This document shows, one piece after another, positions 57,759 through 64,000 of a DNA stretch of 64,000 nucleotides. Source of the DNA: Peteryoungia wuzhouensis (GTDB lineage: Bacteria; Pseudomonadota; Alphaproteobacteria; Rhizobiales; Rhizobiaceae). A program made the translations under genes and the position numbers. How positions within the stretch are numbered: position 1 is the stretch's first letter; every line of letters begins with the position of its first letter. The DNA lies in assembly GCF_003205195.1 (NCBI RefSeq), contig NZ_QJRY01000004.1, forward strand, positions 62,001 to 126,000, given 5' to 3'. Under the pieces are notes generated by a model. The model was not told the DNA's origin. It was given only the letters and a program-made list of their open reading frames with translations, and did no database searches.

Positions 57759-58748
57759 TTAGGCGTCGAGGCGGCTGTCGGTCAGTTCGCCGACAGGATC
57801 GGCTTCCTGGGGCTCGCCGCCGGGCATGAAGGCGAAGAGGGCGGCCAGCGCCTGGGAGCGATAGCGATCCTGCTCCTGCAGGATTTCGTGACGGGCGCCT
57901 GATATCGGCACCAGCTGTCCGGCGCGGAAATATTGTGCCAGCGATTCCTGGTAGTGATAGGGCACGATCGGGTCATTGCCCGGCGCGACGATGACAGTCG
58001 GCACCGTAATCGAGGCGAGGTGGCGCGGGTCGCGCACCTGGGCAATCGCCTTTTGGCTTTCATAGAGCCAGCGTGCGGTCGGTGGGCCTAGAAACAGTTC
58101 CGGATGCTCCGCCACGAGCCGCTGGTTGCGGGCGAAGCGCTGCGGATCTGTCGTCAGCGGATTGCCGTCGAAATCCTTGCGCGGTTCGTCCTTGTTGAGG
58201 CAGATCCCGCCGAGGCCGGTGAAGGTGGCGAGCGTCGCCAGGCGGCGGATGTTGTCCGGCGAGGTTTTCTGGCCGCCCAGCCCGACAAAGGGGGCCGTCA
58301 GCACCATGCGCTCGATGCGGTTGGCAAGCCGCGGGGCTGCCTTCAGCGCAATCAGCCCGCCGGTCGAATGGGCGACCAGGAAGAAGGGCAGGCGAGTGTC
58401 GGGCAGAACGATCTGCTCAAGGAAAATCTCGAGATCTCGGACGTAATGGTCGAAGCGGCCGACATGACCCTTGCGCGGGTCCTTGATCAGGCGATCCGAG
58501 CTGCCCTGTCCGCGAAAATCGTATGTCGCCACCCAGAAGCCGCGTTCATTCATCTCGCGGATCGTCTCGAAATATTTCTCGATGGTCTCGTTGCGGCCGT
58601 GCAGCAGCACGATGGTGCCACGGGTGGTCTCGGCGCTGGACTTGAAGACCGCATAGCGCAGGTTTGCGCCGCGATACCCCTTGAAGGTGCCGACGAGCGG
58701 GGTTCCGGGAATGGGGTTTCCGGGCGTGGCGTGAAGTCTTGCTTCCAT
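57759..58748 (-). CDS. Alpha/beta hydrolase, lysophospholipase-like
   Basis: 329 residues. Oxyanion strand IVLLHGRNETIEKY, nucleophile Ser in LVAHSTGGLIAL, acid Asp in VIVAPGNDPIVP and His in SGARHEILQE. This is the monoacylglycerol lipase/PldB type of serine hydrolase; cytosolic as no signal peptide is seen. Ends 10 bases from the convergent hisN stop. Start ATG at 58748 or GTG two codons earlier. Confidence 0.9.
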   Translation of the reverse strand: MEARLHATPGNPIPGTPLVGTFKGYRGANLRYAVFKSSAETTRGTIVLLHGRNETIEKYFETIREMNERGFWVATYDFRGQGSSDRLIKDPRKGHVGRFDHYVRDLEIFLEQIVLPDTRLPFFLVAHSTGGLIALKAAPRLANRIERMVLTAPFVGLGGQKTSPDNIRRLATLATFTGLGGICLNKDEPRKDFDGNPLTTDPQRFARNQRLVAEHPELFLGPPTARWLYESQKAIAQVRDPRHLASITVPTVIVAPGNDPIVPYHYQESLAQYFRAGQLVPISGARHEILQEQDRYRSQALAALFAFMPGGEPQEADPVGELTDSRLDA

Positions 58749-58816
58749 CCTCACAACTGCCTGTCCGTTGAGCGCGGTTTCCTTGTTCCGGGATAGGATG
58801 GCCCCCGCAAAAGGTC

Positions 58817-58860
58817 AAAGAAAAAAGCCGGAACCCCATATGGAGATATGCGGTTCCGGC
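58817..58860 (-). terminator. Orphan terminator on the minus strand
   Basis: Minus strand: GCCGGAACC...GGTTCCGGC with inner CATAT / ATATG pairing followed by TTTTTTCTTT. No minus-strand protein gene lies upstream, so it probably ends a small RNA. Confidence 0.75.
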
Positions 58861-58925
58861 GAAATCGACCGGAGTGGAAGGGGCGATATCCCCGGCCTAT
58901 CGGGTTCGAGACAACCGATGGAGAT
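58817..58925 (-). ncRNA. Candidate small RNA ending at the orphan terminator
   Basis: A minus-strand stretch with C-rich segments (AACCCGATAGG, GCCCCTTCC) ahead of the terminator at 58817-58860. The 5' end is a guess; no strong promoter is seen. Supported only by the orphan terminator and absence of a gene. Confidence 0.35.
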
Positions 58926-59011
58926 GGTTTAAAGCGAGGGGGCTGAACCCGTCTTGAACCTCTCGTTCACGCGGGATTCATCGGCTGCATTTCGCTGTTC
59001 AGACGGATGAT

Positions 59012-59040
59012 CTTGAATTCCGAAAACCGATTTCCCACAT
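59012..59040 (+). promoter_or_regulatory. RpoH (sigma-32) type heat-shock promoter
   Basis: CTTGAA-N17-CCACAT, matching the heat-shock sigma consensus of rhizobia, about 103 bases upstream of the Hsp20 start. Confidence 0.75.
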
Positions 59041-59142
59041 CGGTGATGCGGACGCCGAAAGGGTCCGTAACCTTCGCCGACATCGCCCGTTGCGGGATGT
59101 GCGCGAACCCCAAAACGCCAACGTCGCTTCAAGGAGGACACA
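59041..59142 (+). promoter_or_regulatory. ROSE-like RNA thermometer in the hsp20 leader
   Basis: The leader has a CGGAC...GTCCG hairpin, further GC-rich stems, and at its 3' end TCGCT at 59124-59128 three bases before AAGGAGG. UCGCU can pair with the AGGA of the ribosome-binding site, the signature (UYGCU) of ROSE elements that melt on heat shock. Confidence 0.65.
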
Positions 59143-59613
59143 ATGCGTCACGTCGATTTTTCCCCGCTCTACCGCTCCACCGTCGGTTTCGACCGCCTGT
59201 TCACGATGCTCGACAGCCTCGGACAGCCGGAGCAGGCCCAGAGCTATCCGCCCTACAACATCGAACGCACCGGTGATAACCTCTACCGGATCACCATGGC
59301 TGTTGCCGGTTTCGACGAAAGCGAGCTTTCGATCGAGGCGCATGCGCATGTGCTGACCGTGAAGGGTGAGAAGGCCGAAGACGAGAAGGCCGAGCAGAGC
59401 GAATTCCTCTATCGCGGCATTGCCAAGCGCGCCTTCGAGCGCCGCTTCCAGCTTGCCGACCACGTCGAGGTCACCGCCGCTTCGCTGAAGAACGGGCTGC
59501 TGCACATCGATCTCCTGCGCAACATTCCGGAAGCCATGAAGCCGCGCCGGATTTCGATTGCTGCGGAAGCCGCCGGTGCGGCGCCGAAGGCCATCGAGGC
59601 ACACGTGAACTAA
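59143..59613 (+). CDS. Hsp20-family small heat-shock protein (class A, IbpA-like)
   Basis: 156 residues. ATP-independent chaperone binding unfolded proteins. The N-terminal MRHVDFSPLYRSTVGFDRLF and alpha-crystallin domain (YNIERTGDNLYRITMAVAGF to KNGLLHIDLLRNIPE) match rhizobial class A small heat-shock proteins. Strong AAGGAGG at 6 bases before ATG. Transcription by an RpoH promoter and translation by the ROSE-like leader are both indicated by sequence. Confidence 0.95.
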   Translation: MRHVDFSPLYRSTVGFDRLFTMLDSLGQPEQAQSYPPYNIERTGDNLYRITMAVAGFDESELSIEAHAHVLTVKGEKAEDEKAEQSEFLYRGIAKRAFERRFQLADHVEVTAASLKNGLLHIDLLRNIPEAMKPRRISIAAEAAGAAPKAIEAHVN

Positions 59614-59637
59614 GACACACGCATTTGCGAAATGTGG

Positions 59638-59668
59638 AAGGCGGTGGGCGAAGGCCCGCCGCCTTTTT
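59638..59668 (+). terminator. Terminator of the hsp20 gene
   Basis: GGCGGTGGGC-GAAG-GCCCGCCGCC stem and TTTTT. Confidence 0.92.
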
Positions 59669-59678
59669 GCGTTTCAGG

Positions 59679-60245
59679 TCACTGCATTCGTCTGGTCCAG
59701 AGCGTGCAGAGCAGCTTGTCGAGGGAAAGGACGCCGGCGCCCTTCACCGCGAGATATAGCAGCGGAAAGATCCAGAGCAGGCGCTGGTCGAGGATCACGC
59801 TGTCGGGAAAACGATCGAAGAGCGCGCCGATGGTCGCGGCATCGACTTTGTGGACGAGAATGTCGGTCAGGCTCTGGACGAGGATGAAGCCGATCATGCC
59901 GGCGGCGGCGATGCGGGTGAAGAGACCGAGGACGACGAGCACCGGGAGGATCGCTTCGCCATAGGTGCCGAAGATCACCATCAGGCCCCAGGGAAAGACG
60001 GCAACGGCCGAGACATCGCCACCAGCGGCATCCACTGCCGGCAGCGCAATCTGGTAATAGGCGCTGTCGCTGATCGCAAAGAGGCCATCGAACTTGGTCA
60101 GTGCCGAATTCCAGTAATAGGGAAGCAACACTGCGGCGAAGACGGCGCGTGCCGCAAGGCCGAGGAACCACCTGTCGAGCCGCCGTTCGACGGCCATGAC
60201 GGCACGGTCGTAGAGGCCTTTGAGGGACTGGAGCTGGCGGATCAT
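59679..60245 (-). CDS. DoxX-family membrane protein of the bufferin operon
   Basis: 188 residues with four hydrophobic helices (about 30-46, 83-105, 108-130, 150-170) of DoxX type. DoxX proteins are often last in bufferin (gig-type) operons, where they may help redox or export steps. It overlaps the DUF2063 gene by 4 bases. The function inside the system is not known. Confidence 0.88.
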   Translation of the reverse strand: MIRQLQSLKGLYDRAVMAVERRLDRWFLGLAARAVFAAVLLPYYWNSALTKFDGLFAISDSAYYQIALPAVDAAGGDVSAVAVFPWGLMVIFGTYGEAILPVLVVLGLFTRIAAAGMIGFILVQSLTDILVHKVDAATIGALFDRFPDSVILDQRLLWIFPLLYLAVKGAGVLSLDKLLCTLWTRRMQ

Positions 60246-61027
60246 GACGGTTTCCTTGTCTCCGGCGACCTCAGGTCGCTGAAGGCGCCACTGGCAAGTG
60301 TGAGGGTGAGCAGACCGGCTATGTCGGTTCCGGGTGTTGCGTTTTCGGCCGAATCGCAGGCTTCGGCGAAGGTGCTTCCCGTCATCAGGGCCTTGAGGAA
60401 AGCGCAGGCTTCAACCGTCAGAACGGTTACCGAGACATCAAAGGCGGGGCGTGTGATCAGCACGGCCTCAGGCATGAACGGGTCCAGGCCGTCGAGCGGC
60501 TGGCCGGCCCGGTCACGGCCGACAATGCTCCCGGCCGCGTGGGGCAACTTTAGCAGCCGGCTTGCCGGATGCGGTTCAAAACGGATGGTTGCGAGGGCGT
60601 CCGGATCGATGGAGCCGAGCGCCTGCGGGGCGAGCGGTGCGCGGTCCTCGGCGTGGAAGGCGTCGAGCCAGGCACGCTCGACGCGCGCCACATCGGGGAG
60701 AAAGGGCAGGGCGCCGGCCGGCGCGAAGGTTTCGATGAAGGCCGGAAAATTGGCGCCATAGGTGAACATCAGCGGCGATGTTGGCAGGTTGTGCAACACA
60801 TAGGCATGGGCCATGGCGCGGAAGAACTCTTCGCCCACGAGGTTCTGCAGGCTGGGGTAGATCGCGGCGAGCGCATCGACCAGCGAGACTGCGACATTGT
60901 TGCGGTAGACGGCAAAACGACGGGTCGCGGGTTTGCCGCCCGGACGACTGAGGCCGTCCGGTGGCGGGAGGTCGCGGTTTTGCAGGGCGGCGGCGAAAGC
61001 ACCGCTGGTGACAGGATCAGGACGCAT
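60242..61027 (-). CDS. bufC: DUF2063-family partner protein (BufC-like)
   Basis: 261 residues. The N-terminal half carries the DUF2063 signature ([60 protein letters not shown]). In DUF692-linked systems this family (MbnC/BufC-like) partners the oxidase and presents the precursor peptide. It overlaps the DUF692 gene by 11 bases. Confidence 0.9.
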   Translation of the reverse strand: MRPDPVTSGAFAAALQNRDLPPPDGLSRPGGKPATRRFAVYRNNVAVSLVDALAAIYPSLQNLVGEEFFRAMAHAYVLHNLPTSPLMFTYGANFPAFIETFAPAGALPFLPDVARVERAWLDAFHAEDRAPLAPQALGSIDPDALATIRFEPHPASRLLKLPHAAGSIVGRDRAGQPLDGLDPFMPEAVLITRPAFDVSVTVLTVEACAFLKALMTGSTFAEACDSAENATPGTDIAGLLTLTLASGAFSDLRSPETRKPS

Positions 61028-61919
61028 GGCGCAGACCCAGGCGCTGCTCGCCGAACAGATGCAGGAGGGCGTCAGCCCGCTCGGCTTCGCGCTTGAGGAT
61101 CGGCCAGTCGGGCACGTCGTTGTCCCATTCGATCAGGGTCGGGAGCGGCCCAGTGTGGCCCAAGACCTCGCGGTAGAGCGACCAGACCACATCGTCCACC
61201 GGCCGGTCGTGGCTGTCGATCAGGAGCGGCTGGCCGATGTCGTCTTCATCCGTCGCGTGGCCGGCGAGGTGGATTTCCTCGACTAAGAGCAGCGGGAAGT
61301 CGGCGAGATACTCCAGTGCGCCGTAGCCGTGATTGGTGGCGGAGACATGCACATTGTTGATGTCGAGCAGCAGGCCGCAGCCGGTGCGCCGCGCAATCGC
61401 CCGGATGAAATCCGTCTCACGCATGGTGGCGGCTTCGAAGGCCACGTAGGTCGAGGGGTTTTCGAGCAGGATCCGGCGTCCCAATGCCTCCTGGATCTGG
61501 TCGATATGGTCGCAGACGCGGCTCAGCGTTTGTTCGTCATAGGGCACGGGCAGGAGGTCGTTGAGAAAGTGGTCGTCATGGGTCGACCAGGCCAGATGTT
61601 CTGAGACCATGGCCGGCTGATAGCGGTCGACGACGGATTTGAGCCGGGCGAGGTGCGCAGGGTCCAATCCTCGCGGGCTGCCGATCGACAGGCCGACGCC
61701 ATGCACCGAGAGTGGAAAATCCTCGCGCATGCGGGTGAGGATGCGGTGGGGATGGCCACCAGCGCCCATGTAGTTTTCCGCGTGCACTTCGAGAAAGCCG
61801 ATGCGGAAGGAATCGGCAAGGATCGCATCGGCATGCTGAGGCTTGAAGCCTGCACCGCTGCGGGGCGGCAATCCCGCCGTGACGTGCGGGTTCGCCATCA
61901 AGGTCGGTGACTGTGACAT
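61017..61919 (-). CDS. bufB: DUF692-family multinuclear iron oxidase (BufB-like)
   Basis: 300 residues, TIM-barrel MNIO enzyme. Metal-ligand segments are visible: [61 protein letters not shown] and [13 protein letters not shown]. Relatives modify peptide cysteines, as MbnB does to oxazolone/thioamide in methanobactin and BufB does to thiooxazole in bufferins. The precursor is encoded 83 bases upstream. Confidence 0.94.
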   Translation of the reverse strand: MSQSPTLMANPHVTAGLPPRSGAGFKPQHADAILADSFRIGFLEVHAENYMGAGGHPHRILTRMREDFPLSVHGVGLSIGSPRGLDPAHLARLKSVVDRYQPAMVSEHLAWSTHDDHFLNDLLPVPYDEQTLSRVCDHIDQIQEALGRRILLENPSTYVAFEAATMRETDFIRAIARRTGCGLLLDINNVHVSATNHGYGALEYLADFPLLLVEEIHLAGHATDEDDIGQPLLIDSHDRPVDDVVWSLYREVLGHTGPLPTLIEWDNDVPDWPILKREAERADALLHLFGEQRLGLRHAS

Positions 61920-62002
61920 GGGGCGCTCCTCTGGTGCGACTTAGGGATCCGGCCGCATCCCGGCCGCTGCGGCAGTACCGCAGGGGCCGGGACGGGGAAG
62001 GC

Positions 62003-62305
62003 TCAGGCCTTGGGGAGGTCGCGGTCGAGGGCTTCGAGCGAACCCATGCGGCCGTCGGGGAGCGCCATGGTCAGGCAGGTGCCCTTGGCGACGTAGGACC
62101 AGGAGTTGCCCTGGTAGTCGACCTTCGAGGTTCCGGCGCAGGTGGTGCCGGCGCCAGCAGCGCAGTCGTTCTTGCCGGCCATGGCGACGCCGAAGCACTT
62201 TTCCTTTTCCTGTGCGGCGGCCGGACCCGACAGGAGGGCGGCCGCGCCGACGGCCATGGTGACGGCGGCGGCGAGTGCTGCGGCGTTGGTGGTGTACTTG
62301 CTCAT
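62003..62305 (-). CDS. bufA: Bufferin-type precursor peptide (DUF2282, BufA1-like)
   Basis: 100 residues: signal peptide to about residue 31 (ending GPAAAQ), then a mature peptide with four Cys at 37, 48, 56 and 77 in the pattern [20 protein letters not shown] and CAGTS...DYQGNSW...GTC. This is the DUF2282/BufA1 pattern, whose middle cysteines are modified by the DUF692 enzyme to copper-binding thiooxazoles before export to the periplasm. GAGGAG precedes the ATG. First gene of the four-gene operon. Confidence 0.93.
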   Translation of the reverse strand: MSKYTTNAAALAAAVTMAVGAAALLSGPAAAQEKEKCFGVAMAGKNDCAAGAGTTCAGTSKVDYQGNSWSYVAKGTCLTMALPDGRMGSLEALDRDLPKA

Positions 62306-62340
62306 GATGCTTCTCCTCGGATCGTGAAGCTGTTTCCCAA

Positions 62341-62362
62341 ACCAGCCCGATCAGGGGCTGGT
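62341..62362. promoter_or_regulatory. Dyad in the bufferin operon leader
   Basis: ACCAGCCC-N6-GGGCTGGT (perfect 8-bp arms), 36 bases before the bufA start. Could be an operator of a metal-responsive regulator or an mRNA leader hairpin. Confidence 0.4.
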
Positions 62363-62407
62363 GAAGGGATCATGGCGAGGAGAGGAGGCCTTGGGAAATC
62401 AATGATT

Positions 62408-62438
62408 ATTGTATTCTTGTTGTTCGATATGCTTGTAA
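62408..62438 (-). promoter_or_regulatory. Possible bufferin operon promoter
   Basis: Minus strand TTACAA-N19-TACAAT, an AT-rich island about 100 bases before the bufA start. The long 19-base spacer is typical of activator-twisted (MerR-type) promoters, but no matching dyad lies within it. Confidence 0.3.
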
Positions 62439-62450
62439 GAAGCGCGCCTC

Positions 62451-63497
62451 TCAGACGACTTCTATGAATTGATCGACTTCTTCTCTGGTCGTCGCGAAGC
62501 TTGTTACCAGGCGCAAAAGGGTTTCATTGGCGCCGAGCAGATGCGGCATGTCGCGCGGCGGGAGCCAGTCATAGACCATGGCGCCCTTGGCACGGGCGCG
62601 GGCAACCGCGTCCTTGTCGGCGACGGCAAAGACCTCGTTGGCGGTCGTTTCCCAGGCGAGGCGGGTGGTGTTCTTGGCCGTGAGGCCGGCGCGCAGGCGG
62701 TCGGCCATGGCATTGGAATGGCTGGCGAGCTCCAGCCACAGATCGTTTTCCAGATAGGCTTCAAGCTGGGCAGAGATGAAGCGGGTCTTGGAGAAGAGCT
62801 GGGCGGAGCGCTTGCGGATATAGGGCATCTCCTCTGCCATTTCGGGTTTGAAGAAGATGATGGCTTCGGCGCACCAGCAGCCGTTCTTGGTGCCACCGAA
62901 GGAAAGGATGTCGACGCCGCGCTTCCAGGTCATTTCGGCCGGGCTTGCCTTCAGCGCGACCAGCGCATTGGCGAAGCGGGCACCATCCATGTGGAGGGGC
63001 AGGTTCTTTGTCTTCGCGATTGCGGCAATCGCATCCAGTTCGTCGAGCGAATAGACGGTGCCGGCCTCGGTGGCCTGGGTCACGGTGATCGCCATGGGGC
63101 GGCCGTGATGCACGGAGGGCACGTCGAAGCGGGAGACGGCAATGTCGAGCGCTTCCGGATCGATCTTGCCGTTGTCGCCTTCGACCGGGAAGAGCCGGGT
63201 CGCACCGGTGAGGAATTCCGGGGCGCCGCCTTCGTCGGAATTCACATGGGCATCATAGTGGCAGAAGGTGACGCCACCGGCCTTGGCGACGCTTGCAAGG
63301 GCCAAGGAGTTGGCGGCGGTGCCCGTGGCGACGAAGAAGACCGCGACTTCGCGTTCGAACATGTCGTTGAACTTCGCCTCGATCAGCTTGTCGTGGTCGC
63401 TGGTGCCGTAGGCTGCGGCATAACCGGAGGCGAAGCGGGTCAGGCTTTCGGCAATCTTGGGATGGGCGCCGGACCAGTTGTCGGATGCGAAGAACAT
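62451..63497 (-). CDS. Low-specificity L-threonine aldolase
   Basis: 348 residues, PLP fold-type I. It cleaves threonine or allo-threonine to glycine and acetaldehyde. N-terminal MFFASDNWSGAHPKIAESL, the glycine-rich VATGTAANSLAL, LHMDGARFANALVAL with the PLP-contacting Asp, and Lys in SFGGTKNGCWCAEAI as Schiff-base residue. ATG at 63497; longer in-frame starts are not family-like. In Sinorhizobium the same gene lies next to gltB. Confidence 0.94.
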   Translation of the reverse strand: MFFASDNWSGAHPKIAESLTRFASGYAAAYGTSDHDKLIEAKFNDMFEREVAVFFVATGTAANSLALASVAKAGGVTFCHYDAHVNSDEGGAPEFLTGATRLFPVEGDNGKIDPEALDIAVSRFDVPSVHHGRPMAITVTQATEAGTVYSLDELDAIAAIAKTKNLPLHMDGARFANALVALKASPAEMTWKRGVDILSFGGTKNGCWCAEAIIFFKPEMAEEMPYIRKRSAQLFSKTRFISAQLEAYLENDLWLELASHSNAMADRLRAGLTAKNTTRLAWETTANEVFAVADKDAVARARAKGAMVYDWLPPRDMPHLLGANETLLRLVTSFATTREEVDQFIEVV

Positions 63498-63910
63498 GGG
63501 ATCATTTCCTGAGCCAGGGGAGGGTTTCCGGAGATTAGGCATTTCCGCGACGTGATCAATCCGGTCCGCGGCGGACCATGTCGCGTTGGTCAATTCCGCA
63601 AGAAGGCGAATAGCAGGGATGCTGACGTGAAATAAAATTGCGCAGGAGGGTGCTGCATGGCAATTTAGCGTCCGGTGGCCGGTTAATTTTCCGTGCGTCC
63701 CCTTGCAAGGCCGCTTACATTCTGTCATAGAAATTTTCAAAATTAGGTCAGATTGATTGACCTAATTCGAGTTTCGGGATCTCGAACTCTGGTGTCATGC
63801 GGTGGTGATGTAACCCGGTCAGGGTGGGTCTCCGTCGTCTGGCGCCCGAAACTGCGAAGGGTCCCAGATCAACCCGCCCGGTTCTGCCGGGCCCCATAGG
63901 AGGGAAGGCC
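63498..63910. other. Divergent region between threonine aldolase and gltB
   Basis: No gene seen. It holds a long perfect dyad at 63741-63767 and, from about 63860 to 63890, GC-rich sequence that may form a leader structure before gltB. Confidence 0.6.
63741..63767. promoter_or_regulatory. Perfect 10-bp inverted repeat upstream of gltB
   Basis: AATTAGGTCA-N7-TGACCTAATT, 143 bases before the probable gltB start. Likely an operator for a dimeric regulator; no family recognised. Confidence 0.6.
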
Positions 63911-64000
63911 ATGACGCGCATCACGTCATCCGAAGAGAACATGCGGTCCGCGAGCGCGGAATCGACTGGCGGCAAGCCGGTTGCGCGCGGTCTTCCTGCC
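63911..64000 (+). CDS. gltB: Probable glutamate synthase large subunit, 5' end (3' end outside window)
   Basis: Thirty codons from an ATG preceded by AGGAGGGAAGG; the peptide begins MTRITSSEENMRSASAESTG and ends in GLPA at the window edge. It is too short to show a domain, but the position after threonine aldolase and the low-complexity leader ending in GLPA match rhizobial GltB before its GLYDPRNEHDACGVGF segment. The assignment rests mainly on synteny. Confidence 0.6.
   Translation, partial: MTRITSSEENMRSASAESTGGKPVARGLPA

Noticed and set aside
62341..62362. Bufferin leader dyad as a CueR-type operator
   Set aside because: The ACC...GGT ends resemble MerR-family sites, but no -35/-10 boxes flank it at the required spacing, so it is only listed as an unassigned dyad.

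Overview
The window looks like chromosomal DNA of a high-GC alphaproteobacterium of the Rhizobiaceae (Agrobacterium/Rhizobium/Ciceribacter-like). The main clues are a cpdR-like single-domain regulator beside N-formylglutamate amidohydrolase, an apparent SuhB/mmgR-type small RNA next to a hisN-type phosphatase, the glgP-glgB-glgC-glgA-pgm gene order, soxBDAG, an aa3-oxidase subunit IV, a threonine aldolase followed by what appears to be gltB, and an aqpS-type arsenic operon. Taxonomy is inferred from gene content only.

Layout. 1-6.4 kb: 3' end of an outer-membrane beta-barrel gene, a chemoreceptor, a WD40 protein beside a His-rich CobW-type GTPase, a vapBC pair and a creatininase-family amidase. 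6.5-14.4 kb: MarR and LacI regulators, a 2-hydroxyacid dehydrogenase, a gamma-Glu-GABA hydrolase-like amidase, and a TRAP transporter whose binding protein faces its two permease genes. 14.7-19.7 kb: a GGDEF/EAL protein with a degenerate GGDEF site, a FeeM-like acyltransferase with a CtrA-like site upstream, oxidase subunit IV, a TPR lipoprotein and rpsU. 20-25.1 kb: heterotetrameric sarcosine oxidase soxBDAG. 25.2-27.1 kb: a small accessory patch, with a parDE-like toxin-antitoxin pair lying between two copies of the soxG 3' end plus terminator, followed by an AT-rich orphan gene.

27.1-42.6 kb: a DUF2332 protein, a MaoC-like hydratase and glgX; then an arsR-arsC-aqpS-arsC-arsH operon sitting between glgX and the rest of the glycogen operon (pgm, glgA, glgC, glgB, glgP, all on the minus strand). 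The glycogen genes form a complete synthesis/degradation set: ADP-glucose supply, chain elongation, branching, phosphorolysis and debranching. 42.9-52.5 kb: an orphan TadG-like protein, a tightly packed three-gene transglutaminase / ATP-grasp-AlphaE / DUF2126 cluster (a predicted, still unassigned peptide-ligation system), and a GDP-mannose enzyme. 52.7-57.7 kb: a FAH-family hydrolase, a Cys-rich protein, DUF3800 beside tRNA-Val, cpdR, N-formylglutamate amidohydrolase, the sRNA and hisN.

57.8-64 kb: an alpha/beta hydrolase; an Hsp20 gene with an RpoH-type promoter and a ROSE-like RNA thermometer; a bufferin-type operon (BufA1 precursor peptide, DUF692/MNIO enzyme, DUF2063 partner, DoxX membrane protein), which is the most striking modified-peptide system in the window; a threonine aldolase; and the start of a probable gltB preceded by a long perfect inverted repeat.
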